Assembly: GCF_000379805.1 (NCBI RefSeq)
Contig: NZ_KB903533.1
Location: 108,845 to 172,844, forward strand
Direction of reading: 5' to 3'
Source of the DNA: Lewinella cohaerens DSM 23179
GTDB taxonomy: Bacteria; Bacteroidota; Bacteroidia; Chitinophagales; Saprospiraceae
Length of the DNA: 64,000 nt
Shown one piece after another: positions 51,301 through 59,495 of this stretch. The notes beneath the pieces were generated by a model, which was not told the origin of the DNA, ran no database searches, and saw only the letters and a list, made by a program, of their open reading frames with translations. Every line of letters starts with the position of its first letter. Position 1 is the first letter of the stretch. Made by a program: the position numbers and the translations under genes.

Positions 51301-51381
51301 ATGATTCATCCAAAGGCTCGATTGTCCAGTTAGATAAATAGCAATTATTGAGATCAGTAAGAATATTATAGTTTTTTTCAT
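48349..51381 (-). CDS. large T9SS-secreted protein with beta-propeller-like repeats, GEVED and IPT domains
   Basis: An ATG at 51381 (1010 residues) is preferred to a GTG one codon earlier. A signal peptide (KKTIIFLLISIIAIYLTGQS) is followed by about nine SBBP-like repeats of roughly 45 residues (DGSGAIYITGYFNG, NDGTFFITGFFNS, SNGDIVMVGN), residues 25-420. A GEVED domain (FVDWNDDEDFDD, ETEDYTLVV; about 440-580), an IPT/TIG domain (SIDPDQGHVGEEMLIIGNNF; about 590-665) and a lectin-like stretch follow. The T9SS sorting domain starts at IEIFPNPSSGRF near 940. Likely a surface or secreted adhesin-like protein. It is convergent with the CARF-like gene and not part of the defence genes. Confidence 0.88.
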   Translation of the reverse strand: MKKTIIFLLISIIAIYLTGQSSLWMNHLGNTSSDNARSIDINGNNLHVVGNFTGILNYGSGSLSGAGGQDIFYARYDISGNLNLIRAVGGSSFDEGEDIHVDNAQNVLITGLHSDFEGSNVYIVKYDANGTLLWTVKELVSGIAGAGTAIATDGSGAIYITGYFNGTAYFNDGASSTTVLESSGLADVFIAKYSSGGSLLWARSEGGVGDDYATEISVLNDGTFFITGFFNSTAEFGSSTIISNGANDVFLGKYNSSGSLQWIASEGGSSNDEGTDIEIASNGDIVMVGNKNMGGSNGFVSRYGTFGNQVFSSILSGIEEANGLTISVGGEYIVTGKANNADDIVTACYAGSTSQWSLAFTGGGDDWGTDVATNNNGTVFLVGSFYNTVSSGSQSVSSYGSSDGIIAAIDPESTSGICLSEALFNDFGKISIVSFPPGQFTVSSGATCSTYTDWTSTEIDVFRDEVVPFEVTMGSCNNNSTNFTKAFKVFVDWNDDEDFDDSGEQVFVSPEQGNGIVQGGFVVPSSASLGPIRLRIVCMNMIDGLPDEDSADDILPCGSYTYGETEDYTLVVNSYVPPSITSIDPDQGHVGEEMLIIGNNFTLGIVNGVKFGNSPALSANLIDENTISAIPNIGTISSPVTISTIYGENITSAETYNILCTAQYTDFENVQIPSGSLNFNGDNSNTFQLVNLNGPNGSNYCLYMENYGYDSPGEFDGLILANLCPEGSLFGYLQFDYAYTYFSDGTNTAIDNLIVFDYDTGNIIWAEGGNSLATAPPQSTAFIPSVTEWETKIIDISSLTQDLSSRINLAIWNQTGNGNNLFIDNIDIIFTSSPLPIDKLIFNGSSVDDFINLTWHTENEIDVEKFLVEKSGDGVDYTQLTETDSKGNGNHDYFYKDEAPYIGENYYRLRSVDFDGALGDYKIVYINHLPTNIESGIEIFPNPSSGRFIVKNHLGKPGTFELFNTKNQLIKVLTINEEDTPFSFQQLLPGVYYGKFHLGRSVIVEKIIIQ

Positions 51382-51721
51382 CACATCACAATTTTAATTA
51401 GGCTCGGATTACTTGAGCTAAATAGTAGTGCTTTCAAATGGATTGACAGCTCAGCTAATTATGACCAAGTAATCATCGCCAGCGATTAATTTTTTATTCA
51501 ATAAATATTTGCAATAAGGCAGTAGGCTACCCATCTGTTTTGTTACTCTCAGGCTTGACAGATATTACATGTCAAACTGCTATCAGAGTTTCCAAATTCG
51601 TGCAAGTCATCTAAGATCCTTTCGAAGTTTTTTTGCATTTTCTGTTTTAAAAGACATGGCAAAGCCAGTCCTCCTCCCCCGTAAATTTGGGGGAGGTAAG
51701 CAGGCTATTGAGAAATGCCTA
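51382..51721. other. intergenic region with one strong hairpin
   Basis: A 340-base AT-rich gap between two minus-strand genes. Apart from the hairpin at 51673-51696 I see no gene, RNA or clear promoter box; it must hold the promoter of the T9SS protein. Confidence 0.5.
51673..51696. terminator. CCTCCCCC/GGGGGAGG hairpin downstream of the 51722 gene
   Basis: A perfect 8-bp GC stem with an 8-base AT loop, 26 bases past the stop of the 51722-53812 gene. It lacks a T-run on the minus strand, so it may be a REP-like mRNA-stabilising hairpin rather than a true intrinsic terminator. Confidence 0.5.
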
Positions 51722-53812
51722 TTATTCGATGAACGTTAAAACTTGATACGAATGGGAGTTGGTACGAAATTCGACCTCCATACCATGGTCTCGCCAGTAT
51801 GCTCCAAAAAACTGTTTTGCCACTTCATGTAAATCGTCATCTTGCGTGGTAGGCAGATAGTAATTCACCAGACGAATGCCTGTTAAATCACCTAATGGGT
51901 AGTCTGTCTCCAGCACCTGCCAGAGTTCTTCTTTATTCTCAAGTAGTAATCTTGGAGCCAGCTGATATTGATAGAAATTGGTCTTACCGTCATTCAAAAT
52001 CAAATCCGACCAACTTACTATCCATTTCATACCCTGCTGTTGCTGGAGCCAGTGCAAGCGGTGATAGAAATTTTGATGAATATGCGACTCTCTCATTGCT
52101 TCCGATGCTTCAGCCACTTCTTTAATGGCATACACTAATTCTTTTTTGAATTGCCATAACTCATGTTCAAGTTTCTTCTCGTTGCGAAGCCAGTATGGTG
52201 GACTGGCATCCAAAGTCACCGTCCATACCTTTTGACTGGATACTTCGCCGATTTGTGAAAGATTAACGCGAACATTTCCCCAATGACCAGCAGCAAGTTG
52301 GCCCTCCACGAGCTCAATTACCGCATGCGTCATAGCCGTTGTATCAGGATCGAAGGTTGCGTCCGTCTGATCATATAAGAATTCTATCGTTGTATCAGGA
52401 AGCTCATTTTGACAACTTAAAAGTACGAGGCTCAAAAGCAAGCAAATGGCAGTTGAATTCTTTATTATATGGCTTCCATTCGGTGGCCGGACAGCAGAAG
52501 GTTTGTACCAATCTTCAACGGATTGACTGCCTGCCTTCTCCCTAGCTAACTGGTTTAAATTCCGGTAGGTTCTGTGCGCATTATCTCGAATATGTTCCAC
52601 CTGTGATCTGGCTTGATCAAATGCAGAAGGTAGCCGATCTTCTGTTTTCTCTAACTGCTGCGTCAGGTTGAATTGAGCATCATATAAGTGGCGCTTCGCA
52701 TCATCATAGCCGTCCTGTAGTTTCTGTTCCAGGATTACCTGATGATGATTTATCTGTTGACGGATTTTTGGAATCCATATCATCAAATGAAGCTTCTTTT
52801 TTTCTAGCTTCCGAGCTAGTCGCTTAACGGTAAAATAGGTGGCGTGTTTCTCGTGGTGATAAGCAACGTAAAACGTAAAGCCGGCAATCAAAAAATTGAC
52901 AAAAACACCGACTACTTGATTCACTAGGCTATCGGCAACATGCCAACGCACCAAACTAATCAAGCTGCACAAAATGAGCGTTAATGCTGTAAATAATGCT
53001 AACTTTCTCCAATGCCTGTTCCAAAAAGCCTGTCCAGCTAGTTTGGCACCGACAGCCTGGAATAAGGCAAAAAAGATGCCAATTGTGAGCGCTCCCAGGT
53101 TATTGCCTCCCATGTTCATTTGTTGGAATGCTCCAAAATTCACCAGGCATTCTACGACAAACAATAAAAAAATCTGTAAGTAAAAAACAAAGGGCCGATC
53201 AATCCATCGCTTTAAAGGTGGTACTCTTCCATAAGTCGCTAATAACTTTGCGCTCATATTGCTAGTATCATTTGTGTGGCGTTCAGCATCTCTCAATTGG
53301 TCATTTAGCCAATCTAACAGACCATTGCTACTACCTAACTGCATTTGTTTCCAGTTCCAGCGAAGCTTCCATAATGGGAGGCGTACCCATTGCACAGCTT
53401 TGGTTTCCGACTTTAACCGGTGTGATTGCCACTCTTTTTCTAAAGCGACTTCACTTAAGGTAGATTCTTTCCAGTGTTTGCTACGCTCTTGTAGCTGAAT
53501 CAATACTTCTGCCTGTATGCTCTCTGCATGATCCAGTTCTTGCATGCAACGTTCTGCATAAAAGTCAATTTGTGCTTCCGCAGAACTTTGCTCTTGGCTA
53601 TTCACGGGGATTTTACGTGCTCCGTCAATAGCACCTTCCTCAGCAAAAGCCTCGGCCTTTGCTTTGTAGGATTCTACAATTGAAAAAATGCTGTGATTGA
53701 CGCTGTCCCAAATCTGTGTCAGCGCAGTCTCCGCTGTAGCGATGATCTCTCTTTGCAAGTAACTTTCTTTACCCAGGATCAATTGCTTCTGCTTGCTCTT
53801 TTGAAACTTCAT
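51722..53812 (-). CDS. membrane and coiled-coil protein with internal lipoprotein-like signal
   Basis: A 696-residue protein. The N-terminal 190 residues are long helices (coiled coil). Four transmembrane helices lie near 205-325 (FYLIQIFL-type segments, LGALTIGIFFALFQAVGAKL, LALFTALTLILCSLISLV, VVGVFVNFLIAGFTFYVAY). Another coiled coil runs to about 440. At about 455-470 a second hydrophobic stretch ends in a lipobox-like LLSLVLLSCQNE, followed by a soluble beta/alpha domain to the end. The second half thus looks like a complete lipoprotein fused in frame to a membrane protein. No family recognised. It is flanked by intergenic gaps and appears monocistronic. Confidence 0.65.
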   Translation of the reverse strand: MKFQKSKQKQLILGKESYLQREIIATAETALTQIWDSVNHSIFSIVESYKAKAEAFAEEGAIDGARKIPVNSQEQSSAEAQIDFYAERCMQELDHAESIQAEVLIQLQERSKHWKESTLSEVALEKEWQSHRLKSETKAVQWVRLPLWKLRWNWKQMQLGSSNGLLDWLNDQLRDAERHTNDTSNMSAKLLATYGRVPPLKRWIDRPFVFYLQIFLLFVVECLVNFGAFQQMNMGGNNLGALTIGIFFALFQAVGAKLAGQAFWNRHWRKLALFTALTLILCSLISLVRWHVADSLVNQVVGVFVNFLIAGFTFYVAYHHEKHATYFTVKRLARKLEKKKLHLMIWIPKIRQQINHHQVILEQKLQDGYDDAKRHLYDAQFNLTQQLEKTEDRLPSAFDQARSQVEHIRDNAHRTYRNLNQLAREKAGSQSVEDWYKPSAVRPPNGSHIIKNSTAICLLLSLVLLSCQNELPDTTIEFLYDQTDATFDPDTTAMTHAVIELVEGQLAAGHWGNVRVNLSQIGEVSSQKVWTVTLDASPPYWLRNEKKLEHELWQFKKELVYAIKEVAEASEAMRESHIHQNFYHRLHWLQQQQGMKWIVSWSDLILNDGKTNFYQYQLAPRLLLENKEELWQVLETDYPLGDLTGIRLVNYYLPTTQDDDLHEVAKQFFGAYWRDHGMEVEFRTNSHSYQVLTFIE

Positions 53813-54093
53813 AATTGTCTTGATTTAAGTAATAGAATATCTGGGCCGAGCAACACTCGACATCTCATGGAATCATCACCATTTCTAAGAGCCCAAAAGA
53901 CAACGGTATTTGGGAATAGCATTATCTTTTGCCTATGGACACTCCAAAGGCAAGGCCAGAACAGCTGACAGCTAGTAGAATAAGTGTTATGAAACTGTAA
54001 TTAATCCGTTGGTTTCCGAATAAGTAGATTGTCTATAAGTATAGAAGGGATATAGATCAAAAGGTAACCCGGAGTAAAGAAAAAAAAAGAAAT

Positions 54094-54858
54094 TTAGTGG
54101 AAGAATTTGCGTAATGGACTATCTAATTGCTTTAGAAGCCTTGTGGCTTTCTCATGATAAGTCCATTTTTCCTCTACAATGAGAGAAAGTTCTGTTCGCG
54201 CTTTATCTTCTCGCCCTGCACCAAGATAAGCCAGTGCAAGATGCCACTGTCTTTGTTCAAAAAACTCTCCTTTCTTATTTATCTGAGTCAGGTAATAAAT
54301 GGCCTTCTGGTATTGCTTACTTTGTAGTAATGCTTTGGCTAGAAAGAGATTAAATCTGGCGTGCTCTTTTGTTGAATCGGGCGCAGCAAGAAGTAGTTCA
54401 ATTGCTCTTTCATATTCCTGCTCACGATAAGCTTTAATTCCTAAGTTGTATTTGTCGCTTGGCTCTATATTATTACTGGTTCCGCGTTTTAGTTCTTCAT
54501 CATTATCTCCAATAATATTGGCTGCTACTATTCTATCATTTTGATAATAATATTGCCCTCCCCAGTAGCCTGCGGATAACAAAAGAATAATACTTGCAGC
54601 AATGGATAGTGAAATATATACCCTCTTTCTACTTTTCTTTTGTTCTTGTAATCTGACTTCTTTTTGTAGTAATTCGCGAAAGTATATCTGTCTGTAATAG
54701 TGGGTAGATTGTGTAATAAGTTTTTGCAATCTTACCTCCTCAGCAAAATCAGCATCGGATTCCATTCGCTCCAGAAAGATGGATAATTCTTCTGGACTAA
54801 GCTTATCATCAAGATAGAGCTCAATGTATTCTTCTATATTACGTTTCGATGAATTCAT
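54094..54858 (-). CDS. anti-sigma-like membrane protein with TPR domain
   Basis: The ATG at 54858 overlaps the sigma-factor stop (ATGA) and gives 254 residues; the longer open frame is rejected. The N-terminal 75 residues resemble cytoplasmic anti-sigma regions of Bacteroidota (NIEEYIELYLDDKLSPEELS then IFLERMESDADFAEEV). A transmembrane helix follows (VYISLSIAASIILLLSAGYW near 89-108), then about three TPR-like helix pairs (KYNLGIKAYREQEYERAIEL near 150). It is the last gene of the CHAT-sigma operon. It probably holds the ECF factor inactive until a signal arrives; this is inference from coupling and architecture. Confidence 0.75.
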   Translation of the reverse strand: MNSSKRNIEEYIELYLDDKLSPEELSIFLERMESDADFAEEVRLQKLITQSTHYYRQIYFRELLQKEVRLQEQKKSRKRVYISLSIAASIILLLSAGYWGGQYYYQNDRIVAANIIGDNDEELKRGTSNNIEPSDKYNLGIKAYREQEYERAIELLLAAPDSTKEHARFNLFLAKALLQSKQYQKAIYYLTQINKKGEFFEQRQWHLALAYLGAGREDKARTELSLIVEEKWTYHEKATRLLKQLDSPLRKFFH

Positions 54859-55445
54859 TTTCGCATAATTTCCATGACCCTTTTCTGGAATTCGGGGTTC
54901 TGCTTCAGAATTTTTTTGGCTTTTCTCAAGCATTTATATTTAGCTGTCTTTGCTGATTCAATACTATCATAACCGAATTGCTCGGCAATTTCATACATTG
55001 TATATCCACTTTCCTTCATGTATATTATATCGTAGCATCGCTCACCGATGAGTGCTCTTAATTCCTTAAGTACGTTCACTTCTTCTTCATTTAATAATAG
55101 ATGGTCTGAAGAAGATGATTCATCACCTACGTCAAGTTCTTCCGTAAGAGCTTGCACTTGTACTTGACCTTTTTCCTTATTCTTATTTCTAATATCACGA
55201 TTGAATATCTTCGAAATGTAGCCGCAGATATTGCTAATTATTTTTTCCCGATCGTTTAAAATTTGAAATTGAAATTTGAGAACAGCATCCGCATAACAAT
55301 CTATAAAATCATTAAGCGTTAATTTTTCTGCAACTTTGTAATAAAGATAATATTTCACCTGGCACTCCTTGAGGATTAAGAGTATTGCATTTTCTTCTTC
55401 ACGGCCGCCATTTCTAATAGCCTTAATTAGTTTCTCAGCATCCAT
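54855..55445 (-). CDS. ECF-type RNA polymerase sigma factor
   Basis: A 196-residue protein. Region 2-like helices lie near residues 20-85 (KLTLNDFIDCYADAVLKFQF), with the DNA-melting part around EKIISNICGYISKIFNRDIR. Region 4 is an HTH near 140-185 (GYTMYEIAEQFGYDSIESAK, then TAKYKCLRKAKKIL). The middle linker is short, as in ECF factors. It follows the CHAT gene by 17 bases and overlaps the anti-sigma-like gene. Similar sigma plus TPR-CHAT operons are frequent in Saprospiria. The signal and regulon are unknown. Confidence 0.85.
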   Translation of the reverse strand: MDAEKLIKAIRNGGREEENAILLILKECQVKYYLYYKVAEKLTLNDFIDCYADAVLKFQFQILNDREKIISNICGYISKIFNRDIRNKNKEKGQVQVQALTEELDVGDESSSSDHLLLNEEEVNVLKELRALIGERCYDIIYMKESGYTMYEIAEQFGYDSIESAKTAKYKCLRKAKKILKQNPEFQKRVMEIMRK

Positions 55446-55462
55446 AAAAGAAATTAAACATC

Positions 55463-58400
55463 TTACTTTTTGAATAAAGCTCCTTTAAAGAAAAGGCCTA
55501 AAAGTATTAAAAACAAAAGAGTAATTCCGTATAAAAAATAATTTTTATTTGAATTTTGTATTTCTACTGAAGAAGTATCGCCTATAGAAATGTATCCAGC
55601 CCAAAAGTATGGGTGCCTATCCCTTTCTTCCATTAATTCTTCCTGTGGAAGCCTCCGAGTTTTATTATCCAGATAATCCAGTTGAGATTGACGTAGTGCC
55701 TGATCTTTAGGGAGATTTTCTGCTAACAGTTCATAAAAACGTACCATCATTTTATAAGACACATGATCCTTGGTGTCCCATAAGGTCGCAGTGACATTTT
55801 TAGCTCCGGCAAACATGAACGCTCTCGCTAAACTAATCATACCTTCTCCCTTGACTCTTGCTCCCAGGCTTGTTTTACAAGCACTAAGCGTAACCATATC
55901 TGCATTCAAGTCCAGGTTGTAAATTTCCGCTATGGTAAGCTTGTTGTTTTGAAGGGATCCCAAGCTGTCACTAAACAGAATATGAGTCTCTTTAGGAGAG
56001 TTATCATCAAGTATGCCATGGGTAGCCAGGTGAATCATTCTATATTCCCCGGAACGGGAAACAAAATTCTCACGAGTTGCTTTTTCATCTACCCATGTGT
56101 CTCCACCAGTAATCTTCTGAATATCAACAACCTCATCCTTATTATATTCGAGGAAAAGACTTTCATTTCTGCTAGGTTCATAATTAGCAATACCAGGCTG
56201 ATTCGCAGGGAAAGCGGGCGCAAATCCAATATACTCCTGTCTGGCATTCCGTTGCCGGTTGTTTACTTGCGCCAGGAGTGTTGCAGAGTAGGCATATTCT
56301 ATTTGATGGTCCCGCAATAAATAGGGGTATTTAGAATACCTTCGAATGTCCGACGGGATCTCTGTCAATAAGGCTGAAAAGGATACTAGACTCAGTTCTT
56401 CGTCCGGTATAATGAGTAGGTTAGATGGCAATGCATACTTCTCCAGCGCAGGAGTTAATAATCGCTCATATAGATTTACAGCACCCGAAACATATAGTTG
56501 TTGATAATAATTGTAAGTCGAATCAATTTGCCCTGTTTGCCAGTAACCGTAGATTCCAGTATTAAAATCAGTGATGGACTGATAAAGCATCGAATCTGCA
56601 GGGTTTTCTATAAGGTCATAATCCTCTTGTGTTATGATAAATGAGTGTAAATTTTCTTCACCCAGGAAGTAGGAAATAGCTGCCTTATCTTGGGCAATTA
56701 AGCTGGTTTGAACATCCTGAATGTTTTGAATATTCACATCATATTTGGCTTTGTAATAGAGATTGTAATTGACTTCTAATTGCTCGATCAAGGTTTGATA
56801 TTCTTGATGTTTTTTAAACAATAACTTTCCTTGCAAATCATTGCCTCGCTCTGCAATACTGCTTTCTAAATTAGAAATAGATGTACGTAATTCATGTTCT
56901 CTGTCAAGTAATTCTTTCGGAATGTTAGCAAATTCTTTCGCTCCACTTTCCAATAACACCAACAACATGACAATACCTTTGCTTTTTTCTGAATATGAAA
57001 AAGCCTGATCGATATATTTTTTATCCTTTGTCAGTTGATACAATTGGTAATTGATATGTATAGCATCCTCATAAATTGACTTTGCACTCTCTCCTAGCAC
57101 ATCTCTGTCTTGAATGTGTGAAACCCTAAGGGAATCCAATAGTTTATCGCATATGGTTATCGTTTGTGCAGCTGCTATTAAATCCTCAGTATTTCCACTG
57201 GTTTCATAACGTTTTCCCAGTGCAATCGCTTTGCGGTGAAAAATTGGGAGTAGGATATTCTTTGGAAGAGGCAAAAACGGGGAAGGGTTGACATACATAT
57301 CGGTTAGTAGTTCATCTTTTCCTTCAAGATCATAGAATACCTCTTGGTAGTACGACAAAGATTTGGTGTTATCACCCTGCAGGTGATAATTATAACCTAT
57401 ATCGCTATTGACTTTGATTCGTGAGGGGTGCTGAGGATCATAAATGCCTTTAAAATCGTTCATCGCCTTTCGATAAAATGTCAAGGCATTGGCATGTTCT
57501 CCTCTCCTCCGATAGAGGTTTCCAAGCCGATGGTAGCACGACCCTCTTAACCAATAATCTATATCATTGGCCGGGTTCAGTATATGTAAAGCATTTCTAT
57601 AAAATGATTCCGCATTAACAAGGTTGTTCTTCAAAAAATAGGTCTCGCCGATATTAATATAATTATGAGCAATCTCAGTACTGGGAGTCTTTTTAGCTTC
57701 CAGTAATTGTTCATTTATCTCTAAAGCCTTCTGATAGTATACGAGTGTTGTATCGTAATCTTTTAAGAATTTATAGTCACTGGCTATATTACTATAAGCC
57801 GTAGCAAAATTGGGATGTAGCTTACTACCATGTTGTAACGAATAAACCCGCCTTGCTTCCTTATGGTACATTAATGCTTCTCTTGGTCGATCGAGGGATA
57901 AATAAGTTGCGCCTAGATTATTGTATAAATCTGCTCTTGTTACTAAGAATTTTAAACCTTCAGTATCAATGGCTTCAAGTACTTCCAAACCTTTAAGGTA
58001 AGTTTCCAATGCTTTAAAATATTTTCCCGTTCTATGATAATTTGCGCCAATCATGGAATAAATAACTGACATTTCATGGCTCGGTTCAGGAGAAAAATCG
58101 ATGATGTTGTTTAGTACTTTTTGATAATAGTACCGGGCGGAATCATATTGGTGTTTTTTTTCGAGATGCGCACCATAATTGCGAGAAGCTAAATTAATCT
58201 GGAGTTTTAACTCTTTCAATTCATCTTCAAGAACCATCGCTTTTCTAAAGTATATCGCAGCAGAATCAATTTCCTGTTGATTTGAAAATGCTGTGCCAAT
58301 GTTATTTAGAATATGAAACATTTGCAGCGGATCATTTCCCTTTGAAATTCGCTTATGCTCTTCGAGTGCGCGTTGGTAATAGGTCATTGCTTTACTGTGA

Positions 58401-58906
58401 TCAGTATTAGATCCGTCTGACCAATATGCACCAATATTTATTAGATTATCAACGATTAACTTGTTGTCAGGATATTTAGCTTCCAGAATCTCAAGACTTT
58501 TTTTAAAGTAAGTAATTGCCGCTTCATGTTGTTGCTCTGAAAAGAAACAAACACCTATAAAGTTGTAGGCTTTTGCTTCTGCTTCATTATTGGCCTCCAA
58601 TCGAAAAGGACTTTCCTCTGCAACAATTCTGGCTTTATTCCTTCCATCCTCAATTAGGCCATTAATAATAAGTGTTTCTGCAGTTTTTAATTCACATGAG
58701 AAATAAGCTGTCCATTGCTCATTTTGACGATAAATGGTACAAGCTGAATCCATATTCATGCTAAATCCGGAAAGGTCACCATTAGCTAATGTAGTATCAG
58801 CCTTCATTATTAAGGATTCCGCTTCCCTGCTTAAGTCTATCGAAGCCTTTTGTGCGAAGAATGACAGCCCTAGAATTATGAGGATAAAAAGGAGAAGGTT
58901 TCTCAT
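55463..58906 (-). CDS. TPR-CHAT caspase-like protease
   Basis: A 1147-residue protein. A signal-like hydrophobic N-terminus (LLLFILIILGLSFFAQ) is followed by some fourteen TPR repeats (for example AITYFKKSLEILEAKYPDNK, LVYYQKALEINEQL; about 40-520). After a helical linker comes the CHAT caspase-like domain (about 800-1100): catalytic His in MIHLATHGILDD near 962 and Cys in VTLSACKTSLGARV near 1009. A C-terminal membrane helix (YFLYGITLLFLILLGLFF) ends the protein. CHAT proteases act in regulated proteolysis, including the TPR-CHAT partner of type III-E CRISPR and some gasdermin systems. It is the first gene of an operon with an ECF sigma factor and an anti-sigma-like protein, a possible cleavage target. 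Confidence 0.9.
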   Translation of the reverse strand: MRNLLLFILIILGLSFFAQKASIDLSREAESLIMKADTTLANGDLSGFSMNMDSACTIYRQNEQWTAYFSCELKTAETLIINGLIEDGRNKARIVAEESPFRLEANNEAEAKAYNFIGVCFFSEQQHEAAITYFKKSLEILEAKYPDNKLIVDNLINIGAYWSDGSNTDHSKAMTYYQRALEEHKRISKGNDPLQMFHILNNIGTAFSNQQEIDSAAIYFRKAMVLEDELKELKLQINLASRNYGAHLEKKHQYDSARYYYQKVLNNIIDFSPEPSHEMSVIYSMIGANYHRTGKYFKALETYLKGLEVLEAIDTEGLKFLVTRADLYNNLGATYLSLDRPREALMYHKEARRVYSLQHGSKLHPNFATAYSNIASDYKFLKDYDTTLVYYQKALEINEQLLEAKKTPSTEIAHNYINIGETYFLKNNLVNAESFYRNALHILNPANDIDYWLRGSCYHRLGNLYRRRGEHANALTFYRKAMNDFKGIYDPQHPSRIKVNSDIGYNYHLQGDNTKSLSYYQEVFYDLEGKDELLTDMYVNPSPFLPLPKNILLPIFHRKAIALGKRYETSGNTEDLIAAAQTITICDKLLDSLRVSHIQDRDVLGESAKSIYEDAIHINYQLYQLTKDKKYIDQAFSYSEKSKGIVMLLVLLESGAKEFANIPKELLDREHELRTSISNLESSIAERGNDLQGKLLFKKHQEYQTLIEQLEVNYNLYYKAKYDVNIQNIQDVQTSLIAQDKAAISYFLGEENLHSFIITQEDYDLIENPADSMLYQSITDFNTGIYGYWQTGQIDSTYNYYQQLYVSGAVNLYERLLTPALEKYALPSNLLIIPDEELSLVSFSALLTEIPSDIRRYSKYPYLLRDHQIEYAYSATLLAQVNNRQRNARQEYIGFAPAFPANQPGIANYEPSRNESLFLEYNKDEVVDIQKITGGDTWVDEKATRENFVSRSGEYRMIHLATHGILDDNSPKETHILFSDSLGSLQNNKLTIAEIYNLDLNADMVTLSACKTSLGARVKGEGMISLARAFMFAGAKNVTATLWDTKDHVSYKMMVRFYELLAENLPKDQALRQSQLDYLDNKTRRLPQEELMEERDRHPYFWAGYISIGDTSSVEIQNSNKNYFLYGITLLFLILLGLFFKGALFKK

Positions 58907-58966
58907 GGTTTTTAGATGTATAGAGGGTAGAAGTATGTGAAAGTAACCCTAAACACGCAGATTTTT

Positions 58967-59074
58967 TCATATTTTTACCATCTCCAGCCTTACATCTGGT
59001 GCACTACCCTTTTTCGCAAGGGTATTGCCTCTTGTGTAGATGAGTAAGATGTTGGTATCCAGGAGGTATTCCAT
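58967..59074 (-). pseudogene. truncated PIN-domain (VapC-like) toxin relic
   Basis: An ATG at 59074 opens only 35 codons, beginning MEYLLDTNILLIYTRGN, the canonical PIN-domain start with the first catalytic Asp. A TGA at 58967-58969 ends it, so about 100 residues and three acidic residues are lost. It lies 6 bases after the antitoxin relic, as in vapBC operons. Confidence 0.65.
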
Positions 59075-59080
59075 ACGTTG

Positions 59081-59369
59081 CTATAACTGGGCTAGTAGTT
59101 CGTCGATACCTTCTTCCATAGCTAATTCATCGGTAAGACTGAAGAAGTGTACCCTTATCTAAGGGTGTATAGCTTTGTTCAGTGGGCAATTCTGCTACGC
59201 TAATGGTTTCGCGCATAGGCTTTACATCCAAATCCCACACTTAGTCATCGGTAGATTCCTCGCTCTCTTACGCAAGTCGCTCTTCCTGGTCTGTGATCAA
59301 GGCTTTATTCTCGGTCTTAATCAGCTCCTAGATAATCCGATATTTTCTATCCTTTAAATTATTTGTCAT
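59081..59369 (-). pseudogene. decayed antitoxin gene upstream of the PIN relic
   Basis: From an ATG at 59369 the minus strand reads MTNNLKDRKYRII-stop-ELIKTENKALITDQEERLA-stop-ESEESTDD-stop-VWDLDVKPMRETISVAELPT and on, with a frameshift near 59125 before ...GIDELLAQ and stop at 59081-59083. All three in-frame stops (TAG, TAA, TAA) could come from Gln codons by one C-to-T change. The layout matches a VapB-type antitoxin preceding a PIN toxin. Confidence 0.6.
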
Positions 59370-59495
59370 CCCGAACTCTGTCTTTTGACCTTTCCAAATA
59401 TAATCATTCTCCTTCTTATAGTGCTGAATCATGTACATAAGGTTTCATCGGTAGTTAGAAAACAAGGGTAAACCTGAACAAAATCTTCTTGGTAA

